Assembly (NCBI GenBank): GCA_033239125.1
Contig: BSWB01000002.1
Location: 111,576,443-111,640,442, forward strand
Direction: 5' to 3'
Length of the DNA stretch: 64,000 bases
Source of the DNA: Fagopyrum homotropicum
Taxonomy: Eukaryota; Streptophyta; Magnoliopsida; Caryophyllales; Polygonaceae
Shown in pieces: positions 1 to 10,527 of the stretch. Below the pieces are notes generated by a model. It saw only the letters and a list, made by a program, of their open reading frames with translations. It did not search any database and had not been told where the DNA came from. How positions within the stretch are numbered: the stretch's first letter is position 1; every line of letters begins with the position of its first letter. The position numbers and the translations under genes were made by a program.

Positions 1-1372
1 TCCTAGGTACATTGCTATGGAGGAACTCCAGAAGTTGAACGTAGTTGAGGATTGACATGGATGTTGGATAGGGCACGCTTGATTGTGTTTTTTGGCATTA
101 GGGAAGACGCTTATGAGGAGATCACTAGGGAGTTCATCACTTCCTTTGAGCATAATGTCGTTAACCGAACGGTATCTTTTCGGTTGATGGAGCGCAATCA
201 TAACCTCTCTATTGCTCAGTTTGGGATAATGTTTGGGTTTACCGAGACGTTCAATGGAACGTTTCCTAGAGGAGTTAAGTCTAAGGAGTTTTGGAAGGAG
301 AGCTATGATTGTTGGTCATGGGGACCGTTGACAACCGAACGATTCAAATGCCAAGCTCATTTACCACCTAGCCATTAAGATAGCTCATAGGATCCTATCC
401 GAATGCTTATTTCCGAGTACCGAAACCCCCCAAAATATCAAAGCCAATGAGCTCTTTATTTTGTATTGTATGATTTCCGGCCACTCTCCGAATTGTGCTA
501 CCATGCTCGCCTCCACTCTTTGCAAGGTAAAGCATAAATCAGCAGGTAATATTGGCTATGGAGGTATGGTGACGTATATTGTAAAACAGCTAGGGATTGA
601 TTACTCAGCTTGTGAGAGGGCAGCTGTTGCGAGACCTTTAGAATTAAATGGTCTCATGACTAGAGGGCTCTTGTTTCCTCGCCATCGAGGTCCACCTACC
701 GCAGCTATGCCTTGGGAGGACAAAGGTGGTGGTAGAGGCATCTAATGGATCCCGGAGTATTCTCTTAGGCTTAGCCGGCAGAACTAGAAGGAAACATTTG
801 TTCCTATGCATGCGAATAGGCTAGTAGCTCCACCTTACGTTCCCGATGAGGTTCCCGTTCCAGCTGAAGATGATGAGGATGAGGAGATGGGAGGAGATGA
901 GTTCCTGGATGTAGGATGTGGAGAGCAGGACTTTGGAGCATTCCCGGAGCAACCAACAGAGTTTCAGAAGCCACCTAGGAGGTCCACTTACCAGCAGCGA
1001 CATTCCGCTTCTTCTTCCAGCTACCGAGCTAGTGTGAGTGAGCGTCCTACATGGATGGCGAGTCCACCAGATTGGTACGGACAACAACCGGCTTGGATTG
1101 GAGCTCCTCCACCTTGAGTAACGACTCCTCCAGCTTGGACACAGCAGCCGCCGGAGTGGATGCAGCAACCTCCTGCTTGGATGACACAACAACCGGGATG
1201 AGTGAGGGATCTTACACCAAGGATGGACGACTTTGACACTCTCCTCAATGAGCGTGATGAAGAGCGTCAAGAGAATGTGAGGATCCTCCGTGATGTCTAT
1301 CGCCAACAGTTTGGGCGACCATTCAGCTCCGATTTCTTCCCTTACCCACCACCGCCACCTCCTCAGCAGTGA
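1..1372 (+). pseudogene. Athila-type third ORF (ORF3) of element A, degenerate
   Basis: Related to the Athila ORF family; molecular role not established. Residues encoded at 52-345 include SFRLMERNHNLSIAQFGIMF, which aligns with YRLMNRNFIVPLEVWRDIFG in element F. The frame then shifts near 345 and continues to 1372 with in-frame stops at 743-745, 785-787, 1115-1117 and 1199-1201. The middle has ELFILYCMISGHSPN (F: ELFSLYCMVTGGFPD). The tail is acidic and then a tryptophan-proline-glutamine repeat (PPDW, QQPAW, PPAW, PPEW) ending SSDFFPYPPPPPP, like the tail of F. No signal peptide or membrane segment is visible. The start is outside the window. Confidence 0.75.
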
Positions 1373-1449
1373 TTTACCATGGATGATTCGAGCTACTCCA
1401 CTGCCTTAGTGAGTTTTCTTCGTTCTTTTCTTTTCTTTATTTTTCCTAA

Positions 1450-1487
1450 ACATTGAGGACAATGTGTATGTTAAATATGGGGTGGGG
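1450..1487 (+). other. Hairpin H1 plus internal polypurine run (A)
   Basis: ACATTG-AGGA-CAATGT forms a 6-bp stem. It is followed after a few bases by AAATATGGGGTGGGG at 1473-1487. B, C and F have the same arrangement with different stem sequences. It resembles a second plus-strand primer, but that role is inference. Confidence 0.6.
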
Positions 1488-2679
1488 TGTGACTCTCGTT
1501 TTATGTAATAACTCGATACACTTGCTTCTCTTTATTCCATGAACACTTTCATCTTTCTTTTATTGTCACACGTTTCTTTATTGCATTGCATTAAAAAGCT
1601 TTGAAAAATCCCATAAAAATTTTGGAATTTTTTTAAAATTATTGTGCTTCTAGGATTGGAGATGAATTCTATGATGAATCTAATTGTGGATTGAATTATT
1701 GATGACATTTATGTGCTTGATTTGAATTATGAACTGTGAAAAAAATTAAGTATGTTGTTTAATCTTTCTTGCAAGTTTCATAATGTCAAATTTTTATCTA
1801 AATCATGTTGAGGAATGAAGGTCGAAATCACAATGTAAGTTCTTGCACTTCTTATTGAAATGATTAAGGCACCTCGATTTTTCTTACTTCTTCTTTGTTC
1901 ATTTAGCCCCTCAATGAAATTTTTGCCTCCTTTACCTATCCGTGAATTCGGAAGAGTTGATTTTGGCATGTTTGATGTGGGAGGGCCATTAAAGAATATT
2001 GTGCAATCAAAGTATAGAAAATAGGTTTGGGGAAGTCAATCATGATGATGAGTAACTCGGAACCATTCACACAGTCGGGTGTTTGTGTCTTGCCAAAGTC
2101 GGATTGAGCGATATTCCTAACAGATTATGGTATGTGCATCAAGGGTTTGAGGCATCTCGAAATTGAGAAACTTCAATCTCCTAGACTTCGGTTATTGTGC
2201 ACCGTTGTCCATACTTCTAAAAAGTAAAGTCGAAAAATTTAGTGCTGAAAAGGGAGAGCAAAGCTCTCAAAAGGTGGTTAGTTCAAGTTTTCAAAAAGAA
2301 AAGAGTTTGTGTTGTTCATTTTTTCCGGATTTGTGCACCACATTTCCTTATAAACTTCCCACCTATTCACGTTTCTTGACCTTCACTTGAAAGTCCTTAA
2401 GATCGATGAGATGTTGTTTGACTTGATGATCTAAATTGGTGTTTCACATGATTGATTTTGACATTGCTTAAGGTTATGATGTTTGTTTTGAAGTTTATGC
2501 AATATATGATGTTTCCTTTGCTTGACATGATTTGATTTATGTGGATAGAAGTTCTCAAGGAGACATGCAGCAAGATTTGAGGATGATCTATTGATTAGAA
2601 GCACAATACCAAAAAGATTGTTTTTACCTTGTTTTGCATTCATATGTCATCCTACCTTATGTTCCAAGCTTTTGAAAAC

Positions 2680-2718
2680 CTTGCTTGGGGACAAGCAAGA
2701 GACAAGTATGGGGTATTT
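2680..2718 (+). other. Hairpin H2 and polypurine tract (A)
   Basis: CTTGCTTG-GGGA-CAAGCAAG is a perfect 8-bp stem with a GNRA-type tetraloop. It is followed by AAGTATGGGG and TATTTT directly before the LTR TG. The purine run is the expected plus-strand primer. The hairpin is shared with F exactly and with B and C through compensating changes. Confidence 0.75.
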
Positions 2719-4338
2719 TGTTAGCATGATATATGGTCATATTTTAGGTAGTTGTTTTGGTTGTTTTTCCCTTTTTTGTTGTGTACATGGGTATAAGTTT
2801 GAAGCATTTATGAGCACATTCACCTATTTTGTCGATATAGAGATCTACACAAGCCTTGTTGTGTTTTTAGGTGAATAAAGGCTTGTCAAGGATCTTATAT
2901 TAGTGAGTAGGAGTATTTGATCATGCTAGGCATCAAGAAGATGCATTGGAGAAGCTATGAAAGGAGCATGATTTGAGAACTTTACGAAACAAAGGCTTTT
3001 GCAAAGGAATTGAAGTTCCCACGGCCAACCATAGAGAACCACGACCGTGGTTTAGGCATTGAGGGCGTGGAAAATAAGGTCGAGAGCAACAGAAAGGTTC
3101 CACGACCTATTCCACGGGCGTGGAAATTTGTACTAGACCGTGGTTTCTATGACGGTTGCCACGTGTCATATTTGCCACGTCAACAACAATCATTGGGCTT
3201 TCGTAACCCTATTTTTCCCTATAAGAAGGCTGAGGCAAGGAGAAAAACGGGGACTCGCATTTAGGGCATTTAGGGAATTTAGGAAGCTTTGCTTGGGAAG
3301 ATCATACCGCGTACAGGGAAGATTCGAAGAAGGAAGCATTTTGAAGATTGCGTACTTGGAGAAAGATCTTAGGGTTTCGATAGAAGGCGGATTGACATCC
3401 CGTTCTTCTTTGTTCCTTGCGTATTGTGAGAGATTCTTATTCTATTCCTTATACATTCAACACATTGACATATTATTGGTTTTATTGATATTGATTTAGG
3501 TGCTTTTCATTAAGGTTTCAAGGTTCTATCTTATATTCCTTTCTTATTTGATTGTTGATTTTACAATGATGATTGTTGACTAAAAACCTTTAGCAATTCT
3601 AAGGTGAAGGGTTGATAGTTGTAACATAGATGATGATAGATTGAACCAAAACATCTTGGACCCTGAGAGTTGCGAGAAACCTCATCATCGACCTTTTCCA
3701 CGGCCTGTTCTTGAGTTCCACGGCCGTGGTTCCTCAAGATCCAACCGTGATTTCCTCTGTCGTATGACCTTTGCTTTTGCTTTGATCCAAAGTTAAAGAT
3801 TGACTTTAACCTAGCCTTGACTTACCTTTTTTAGGTAGTAGTGAGACTCAACATCCTCTACTTCGGTTTCGAGTGTCACAACCTTAACCGTTTTGGCTTA
3901 TCTTGTATTCCCTTGGGTTTGGGCATGGGTATTTGAGAGTAATTCTTATCCTTAGATCCTTTCTATATTGCAGCTTCAACAACCTTTATAGAGAGAACCT
4001 TTGGGTGAGACATATGGGTTTTGGAACTTCACCGTACAATTTCCTATCTTTGATATACCTTTGCAATCCCGACTCTGTCCGTATATCCTTAGAATATCTT
4101 GAATCGATTGCCACAATTGGATATCCAGATCTTTAGAATCCTTGTTTTCCCAATATTATCTTTGCAAAAGCTTTTTATTTGCCTGACAATTTGCGAAATG
4201 AATTTGTTCCCCCCAAATCCCTGAGTTCGATACTCTGAAATTCTTGCTTTACTACGCCGATCCATACACTGCAGGTTCTCTTTGCTTTAATTTTAGTTTT
4301 ATAAATTTAAGATTTGTACGCACACTTTTGAGCGAACA
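2719..4338 (+). repeat. 3' LTR of element A
   Basis: About 1.62 kb, TG...CA. U3 holds an array of the A/B signature at 3015-3164 and a G-box CACGTG at 3160-3165, then a TATA-like TATAAG at 3220-3225. A perfect 12-bp palindrome CCACGGCCGTGG lies at 3718-3729. The 3' end ('ATACACTGCAGG...' to GAGCGAACA) resembles those of B and F. The following ATATG is the presumed target duplication; its partner lies upstream of the window. Confidence 0.8.
3015..3164 (+). repeat. A-family signature array upstream of the TATA-like box
   Basis: Repeated variants of CCACGGCC and GACCGTGG in both orientations occur here, including CCACGACCGTGG and CCACGGGCGTGG. The array ends about 55 bp before TATAAG. Element B carries the same kind of array at the same place in its LTR. 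Confidence 0.6.
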
Positions 4339-5331
4339 ATATGTTTACAAAGTTCGGCTCTAAATAGCCTACTCTCCGTCCTAGGGTATATCCTTAGGAT
4401 CTAACTATCTATTATCAGCTTAAAAGAGTCCTACATACAAACTAGAAGAAATCCCCTTCTTCTCTCACTATAGCCAATGCTACGATCTAGCTCCAACCCT
4501 TCACCTTGCTATAATAGCTTAGTTACTTCACAGAGTAACACACACTCGAGTATAACACTCTTTAGATATACCAATGGAGCTCTCGAGTTTTTTTTATCTC
4601 TCTCTAGGGATAAATATTTTTTAGAGAAAGAGAGAAAGAAAAACTATTTCATCGAATGAAGATGTTTTGGATCACTTGAAGACTATTGATGTTTCCATGT
4701 AAGCTTCTGTCCTTTGTCTTCAATCGCCATCTTCATTTATAGTCTTCTATGAAGAGGTCTTCTAGCCGTTCGAAAGATGATTGTTTGAAGATCGCTCTTC
4801 TTCTCCATGAAGATCGCTTCTTGGTTGAGATGAGATAGACGTTGTTGATCTTCATCTTCTGAGAACATGTTGATCTCTCGCTCCTTAGTCTTCTCGTATT
4901 TGTTGTCGCAATATCAAAATCCAGAGGAGAGAATCTTCATGCTTTTCGGTTGAGGATCTTTGTAAGATCTTTATTGGCTGGTTGAGATCTTCACTTGATC
5001 AGATCTTATTGTTTGAGCAAATCTCTCGTAGAAGATCTTCTTAGTGATTTGAAATCTTTTTTAGTGTGCGGCCTTGACTTCTTTGTTCCCTTGGAATTCA
5101 TTTCAAGGCCTTCTTCGTTTGAACACTCTAAACTCCTTGTCTTTTAAGGCCTTCCAAGGTCCTTTGAAGTGTCTTGCAAAACCTGCACTTTATTTAATAC
5201 AAACCACCAAACCAAACCAAGACACTCGATATATAATCAATAAATTGTTAGTGTATTAAACTTACTTCATTTGTTTTTAAGTCTTCCATCATCAACACCT
5301 GTATAACTTTATAATCAAGGAGGAGTTTTCA
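4339..5331 (-). repeat. 3' LTR of copia-1, truncated by element A
   Basis: This is the inverse of the LTR at 62975-64000. It starts (minus strand) TGAAAACTCC at 5331 and is cut at 4339 by element A. A TATA box (TATAAATG, minus) lies at about 4735-4742. Copies of the copia signature TTCAAGGCCTT lie upstream of it at 5101-5112 and around 5143-5162. Confidence 0.8.
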
Positions 5332-5630
5332 ATCTCCCCCTTGATGGATGACAACACTAATATTTTCGTACCTGCATTGTAAGGTTAGCGATGTATATAT
5401 GAATATCCAACTAAAAATGCAGAATGCAAAATATCGAATGTCGGATCACATTCATTTCTCCCCCTTTGTCTTTCAACAAGGGATAAAAATTAGTTAAATC
5501 ACGGGAGTTTTAAAGCATTACTACCCAAAGAAAGTATTTCCATACAACCACAATAACAAACAAGTTTTTCAAAAACAAGCCTTCGATATCAGAATCAAGG
5601 GCCTTGATAGTCATGGACATCCTGAGAACT
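5332..5630 (-). other. Copia-1 polypurine tract and 3' spacer
   Basis: On the minus strand, ATCAAGGGGGAGATT immediately precedes the LTR, a typical SIRE-group polypurine tract, and copia-2 has the same. A palindrome ATCAAGG-G-CCTTGAT lies at 5594-5608. There is no ORF. Confidence 0.75.
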
Positions 5631-6683
5631 TCATTCTTTATACCACCTAGATAAGATCCCTTTCCAAAAATGCTCCTTCAAACACATTTTCCTCCAACGA
5701 TTTTGAGCATGTACGAGGTCAAGTTCTTTGTGAGAAAGGTTTGTTAGCCTCTGATCAGAATTCTTGTCATACTTCTTGATTACTCCAAATTCTTCAATAT
5801 TCAGAATGTCTGGATCCTCAGACGATGGTTGGCGAATAGGACGGTCTTTGACAATCTTATGGCATTGTGTCATGACTTGTTCAACATCCTTTGTGGTATC
5901 TTGCCCATCTTCTTTTGTTAAGGGCTTGATGTTGTTGGAAGCTATAAGAGAAAGAGCGTTGACGTGAAACATTTGATTAATTTTCTGATTTAGAATACCC
6001 AATAGATCTTGTGTTTCGTCCAGCCGTTCAATCACTAAGAAAACAAGATCGGTTCTCAAAGAGTCCATTCTACAGCTTCCAAACGTTGTACCGTGGTATA
6101 ATTCCATGTTGGTTGCTCCTTTAGAACCCATACTATTCTATAGTCAACCTCTGTTCTCTTAATCCCTATACTATCAAAGAATTTCTCATCCAATTCTCCA
6201 CACACAATATGTTTCTCCTCATCTGAATAATCAGTAGAAAAGTGTTGAAAGACTTTTGGGAGCAAATTTCTATATGGCAAGTCACAATCACTAGGAGAAT
6301 TTATAACATTGACCATATGAGACAGAATAATTTCTGGAAGAAAACTTTTAGCCCATTCAACACATGATACACAAACGCAAGTAATGTATTTGTCACCATA
6401 TCTATGTTGTTAATCCTTGGTACCACACATCTAGCCAAAATAGCACAAACAACTTTGGCTTCAAGGGTTAGGCAAGTTGTGGTAGGTTGAGGTAAGACAT
6501 TGGGTAGAAGAAACTGTTCTTTGGCCAATTTAATGGTTCTAGCGGGATTAGGGTGATCAAAGACATCATAGTTAGGAAGACCAAAAATATCAGCAATAAT
6601 CTCAGTAATAATGGTGATTTTTTACCTTTGATAACCGAGTCCAAAATCCATTCTCCCCTTTCTCTTCGGACGGTTAAGTTGGT
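5631..6683 (-). pseudogene. Copia-1 envelope-like ORF, C-terminal part
   Basis: Position after pol and similarity to copia-2 identify it as the extra ORF of SIRE-type copia elements, often called envelope-like; function unproven. Recognisable pieces: LTVRRERGEWILDSVIKGKK at the upstream break, CAILARCVVPRINN, then LPYRNLLPKVFQHF (copia-2: LPYGNLLPKIFDYF) and a charged C-terminal region. Several frameshifts and stops separate them. No transmembrane segment or cleavage motif is visible. It was interrupted by element B at 6684; the N-terminal part is at 40105-40486. Confidence 0.7.
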
Positions 6684-8482
6684 TGATGACATGATTTATG
6701 ACATTAGTTTAGGCATTCATTTAGATAGTTTTTCCCGTTATTCATGCATGGTTTGGCATTAGTTCATGACGTTTACGCTTAATTCATGCATATTGTCGAA
6801 ATAGACGTCTACATGAACTCTTGTCGGTTTTGTAGGTATTTAGGGGAGCTTTTGGAGCTTAATCGATACATTCGAGGATCATTCCTCGTGATGACACACA
6901 TCCGGACCCTTTAAGGAGCAAGCTAGGAGCAAAGGAAAACACATAGGACCTTGTTGGTGCATGCCTTGCACCAACTCATGGCTTAATGATCCAAAGAGAG
7001 CTGAACAAGGAATTCCACGGCCCAGAGGAAAAAGTATCGACCGTGGTTTTTGCCGTGGTTTTCTCTGGACAACTTTGACTCGTGTCCCACGATCTCTTTG
7101 CCCGACCCTTGCTCTTGGTGAAGAATATAAGTGGTCCTATAGGCTGTTGCTAGGGGACTCTCCCACATTCTCTCACACATGATCATTATCCACATTGGGA
7201 ATTCTTGGAGAAGAAGAAAAACACTCTCATTTTGGAGGAAGAACAACACATCATGATGGAGATTTAGAGTGAACTTTTGAGTGATTTTTGAGTGACTTTT
7301 GTTGAAAACATTTGAAAGCATTGTAAGGTACGTTTTAGAGCTGTGTTTGAAGGATTGTAAGTCTTGTTTAATCTCATATTCAGATAAGACTACTTGTTGC
7401 TTTTCACTTTCATTTCATTTTCTTGCTACGGAAGCCATGAATGTTTGCTTGTTGAGTTTAAATCTTAAAATGCATGTTGTTGGCTAAATAGTCGTGATTC
7501 GAGGGGAATGGAATGATGGTTATGGCTTGAACTATGATAGAATAGACTTGAATGTACCTTTGGATGATTTTCTTGCTCGAACCTAACCTCTGATGACAAC
7601 CACGGCCTGTTCTTGTGAAATCTCGACCGTGGTTCTGTATGATCAGGCCGTGGTTTGTTTTGTTGTGCTTGTATTGATGAATCTGAATGTTAGGATGTTA
7701 GATTGTTGAAATCCTGGTGCTTGTTAAGCATAATCTAGCCTAGGGTGACCTAATGCTAGCAAACTAAGTAAGGGAAGAGACTTACTTTGTAATTCTCGAT
7801 CTTAGATACCAAAGATGATGAACTCAAGGTAGTAGTGAGCCTCACAAGCCGCTATTGGACTGAGTGTGCTAGGATTGATGCTTAGAACTTGCCTTCCCGA
7901 GACTTACCCGGTAAGGAGAGGTTTGACCTCTAGATAGTAATCCGGTTTGTGTAGAATTCCCGACTTTAGGCTCCTAAAGACTTCCCGGGTAATAGGACCT
8001 TAGGTGAGGGATTAGTGAACCATGAGACCTACCCGGTGATTGATCCCATTTGAGAAACACCCTTTCCCAAGGTTGATTAGAAGCTTGAGTCCAATGCCAT
8101 AACCGGAAGTCCTAACCCCTAGAATCCTCTTTTCTCTCTTTGATCACATATCTTTTGTTTGTGTTGTTTGTTTGTGTTGCTAGCTTGAGTCGTTTGTTTG
8201 ATTTATAATCTTACAAGATTTGTGATCTTTTCTTGATCACCACAAAAACCGAACCAAAAATATCATGATTTTCGTTTCTTCATTTCTTTCTCTTTTCTTA
8301 GACTAGATTTGCACTATCCATGATCACTTGTTTGATTTGATTTCACCTTAGTCTTCGTGTTCGACCTCCGAATACTATCCTTGCTACAAAATGACCCATA
8401 CACTGTGGGTTCGCTAGGAGTTAGGAGAATATATCGAGTTATAAATTGTAAGACTTTTGTGCTATACGTTTCTAGCGTAACA
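6684..8482 (+). repeat. 5' LTR of element B
   Basis: 1799 bp, TGATGACATG...AGCGTAACA; nearly identical to 38301-40104. U3 carries the CCACGG/CCGTGG signature at about 7015-7062, then CCCGACCCTTGCT (7101-7113) and TATAAG (7126-7131). More signature copies lie at 7598-7655, downstream of the promoter. Confidence 0.9.
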
Positions 8483-8488
8483 AGTTTT

Positions 8489-8506
8489 TGGCGCCGTTGC
8501 CGGGGA
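8489..8506 (+). other. Primer-binding site of B (tRNA-Asp)
   Basis: TGGCGCCGTTGCCGGGGA starts six bases after the LTR and is complementary to the 3' end of plant tRNA-Asp, as in the Athila group. Confidence 0.9.
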
Positions 8507-8576
8507 CTAGGTCTAGATTGAATCATGGTGTGTGATTGTTTATAGTGTAGATCTTTATTGTTGCTTTTGATCTTGT

Positions 8577-9476
8577 TTGGTTTGTGTCTTTGAATTTTCA
8601 AGACATCTCTCACCCTTTAGGTGCCTACGAAGATCTCATGGTAAGGATTTAGCTCCATTCGATCCCGAACCGGAGAAAACCCTTAAGACTAAATTGAAGA
8701 GCATTAAGAAGAAGAAGGAGATGGCCGAAAGTGATCTTCAAGCTGAGTTGAATGATGCCTTAGAAAAAATTAGGATAAGGGATGAAGCCTTGGAGAATGA
8801 GATGAGACTTGCCAATGAGAGGCAAGAAGCAACTAGGAGGGAAATTGAAGAGATTAGGCAAGATCTTGTACAAAGGGAGCTTAATCGGCAACAACCTCCA
8901 CCACCACCACCACCGCAGCCGGCGATCAATGTTCGGTTTGAGCCGATCATCATTGAGGAGCCACAAACGCTAGGGAAACGTATGGATCCAGTCCAAAGAG
9001 TGCACCGTCCGGGTGTAAACTTAGGAGATCCCGCAACCCATGATTACGAGCTCCGTCCTCAAGTGCTACAAATGATCCGGCACAATCAATTTGGAGGGAT
9101 GGAAGGAGTGTCTCCTCATCAACACTTGATGAATTATGAGATCTTGAAGGAGACTCTAAGGCCACCTAGATTGGAGAGCAACAACCACAAGCTTAGGGCT
9201 TTTTCCTTCTCACTTAAGGATAAAGCCTTGGCTTGGTACCAATCCATTCCACTAGGACGTGTGGGTACTTGGGAGGAGATGACAACCAAGTTCTTAACAA
9301 AGTTCTTCCCACCTTCCAAGACAACCGAGCTAAGAGGGAGGATCAATGCCTTCATGATGAAGGATAAGAAGAGCCTATTCAAATCTTGGAAGAGGTTCAA
9401 AGACCTCGTCCTAGATTGTCCACACCATGGGATACCGAAGATAGAGCTATTGGAGATTTTTTTTCAAGGGGCTTGA
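8577..9476 (+). CDS. Gag (capsid region) of element B
   Basis: Structural protein that would form the particle. The likely functional start is the Met of MAESDLQAEL at 8720 or the earlier ATG at 8577. Residues about 48-110 form a charged, heptad-like coiled coil followed by a PPPPPPP stretch. The retrotransposon gag domain follows, with FSFSLKDKALAWYQSIP and GTWEEMTTKFLTKFFPPSKT. The frame is lost at a run of eight T (about 9458-9465) by a one-base shift. After that the gag reading continues in another frame. F gives the undisrupted pattern of the same region. Confidence 0.8.
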   Translation: MVCVFEFSRHLSPFRCLRRSHGKDLAPFDPEPEKTLKTKLKSIKKKKEMAESDLQAELNDALEKIRIRDEALENEMRLANERQEATRREIEEIRQDLVQRELNRQQPPPPPPPQPAINVRFEPIIIEEPQTLGKRMDPVQRVHRPGVNLGDPATHDYELRPQVLQMIRHNQFGGMEGVSPHQHLMNYEILKETLRPPRLESNNHKLRAFSFSLKDKALAWYQSIPLGRVGTWEEMTTKFLTKFFPPSKTTELRGRINAFMMKDKKSLFKSWKRFKDLVLDCPHHGIPKIELLEIFFQGA

Positions 9477-10515
9477 TGAGGATAATCAATTCAAGCCCTA
9501 ATCACTTTCCGGAGGAGCATTCATTGAGAAGAATGTGGATGAGGCTTGGGAGTTTGTAGAGAAGCAAGCCTTGGTGATAGAGAAGTAATCCCATAGGAAG
9601 AGTGATGGGAGGAAATTGGGAGTATATGAAGTAAGTGAAGTCACCATGAGCAACTACAAACTTGATGCAATCAACAATGAGCTTAAGTCCTTGAGGGAGT
9701 TGTGCACTACGACCTTAAAGAATCAAGCAAGTCCTCAAGTGCAAGTGTAAGCCAATTTGGCTTCCAAAGAGGAGGATATTAACTACATAGGAAGGGGTAA
9801 CTACAACAATTATCAAGGCCCTAGGAACTTCAACAACAACAGCCGACAATACAACAATTACGTGCCTAATCACAACCATCCCGGGTTCTTCTATTCTAAC
9901 CCGGATGGTGCCTTGAACCCTCCCGCTTCCACAAGTGCAGCCCCACCACCTAAGGCTTCACAAGAGCCTCCACCCGGTTTTGCTCAACCTCCAAAGGATA
10001 AAACCGAAATGATGTTTGAACAATTGCTTGGAAGGTTGAGTGGACTTGAGAGCACGATGACATCCATTTCCAAGGCTCAAAAGGTGCTAGAAGCACAAGT
10101 GTTCCAAAAGGCGGGTGAAGCACAAAGGGATCCGGGAAAGCTTCCTGGAAGGACTGAGGACAACCCAAGAGGTCAAGTGTTGGCCATTACCACAAGGAGT
10201 GGGCTGAGCATGAAAGATCCCTCACCAAAGGAGAATGACAAGGAAAAGCAAGTAGTAGTGGAGGAAGAACCATTGCAAGAAGAAGGAGGCAAGAGCAAAG
10301 TTGACGAGCCAACATATGTAGCACCACCTCCATACAAGCCACCACTACCATTCCCACAATCACGAGAAAGAGCTCGTTTGGATAAACATTTCGGTAAATT
10401 CCTTGAACTCATGTCTAAATTATGTATTAACATTCCGTTCATGGATGCAATTCTAGGTATGACGGCCTATGGAAAGTTTTTGAAGGAGATACTCTCCAAC
10501 AAGAGGAAGTTGTAG
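9470..10515 (+). pseudogene. Gag C-terminal part and gag-protease linker of B
   Basis: Continues gag after the frameshift, with in-frame stops before the open stretch at 9757-10515. It has an Asn-rich segment (NYNNYQGPRNFNNNSRQYNN) with no zinc knuckle, a Pro-rich stretch, then AITTRSGL, which also opens the pol frame of F, and PPLPFPQSRERARLDKHFGK, shared with F. A single TAG at 10513-10515 separates it from the protease, in frame. The gag C-terminal half is poorly conserved, so its role is inferred from position. Confidence 0.7.
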
Positions 10516-10527
10516 GAGTATGGAGAA

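Larger units (their letters stand above)
1373..2718 (+). other. 3' non-coding region of element A
   Basis: There is no credible ORF. It holds hairpin H1 plus a polypurine run (1450-1487), a block at 2037-2180 also found in B and F (contains GATGAGTAACTCGG and CTTGCCAAAGTCGGAT), a hairpin at 2135-2154 (TGCATCAA, GGGT, TTGAGGCA; one mismatch, perfect in F), and hairpin H2 plus polypurine tract against the LTR. Confidence 0.7.
1..4338 (+). mobile_element. Element A: Athila-like Ty3/gypsy LTR retrotransposon, 3' part
   Basis: The window opens inside the third ORF of a plus-strand element. After that come a 1.35-kb non-coding region, a polypurine tract and a 3' LTR that begins TGTTAGCATG and ends GAGCGAACA. 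Protein, 3' region and LTR ends match elements B and F, whose pol and tRNA-Asp primer site place them in the Athila group. A is inserted in the LTR of copia-1: the next bases, ATATG, continue a copia LTR recognisable at the other end of the window. gag, pol and the 5' LTR would lie upstream of the window. Confidence 0.85.
4339..6683 (-). mobile_element. Copia-1, 3' segment (SIRE-like Ty1/copia)
   Basis: Part of a minus-strand copia element: 3' LTR remnant, polypurine tract and the C-terminal part of an envelope-like ORF. It is split from the rest (40105-44946) by element B. Reading the minus strand across the two junctions, with one copy of the 5-bp duplication removed, aligns residue for residue with copia-2, which proves the two pieces were continuous. 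Confidence 0.85.

Noticed and set aside
821..1306. 161-codon minus-strand ORF opposite ORF3 of A
   Set aside because: Antisense shadow of the Trp/Pro/Gln repeat; the plus-strand reading matches F.
5631..6683. Calling the copia extra ORF a true envelope gene
   Set aside because: No signal peptide, membrane helix or cleavage site visible in either copy; only 'envelope-like' by position and family.
8489..8506. Possible tRNA-Asp gene
   Set aside because: Only the 18-base primer-binding complement is present; no cloverleaf.
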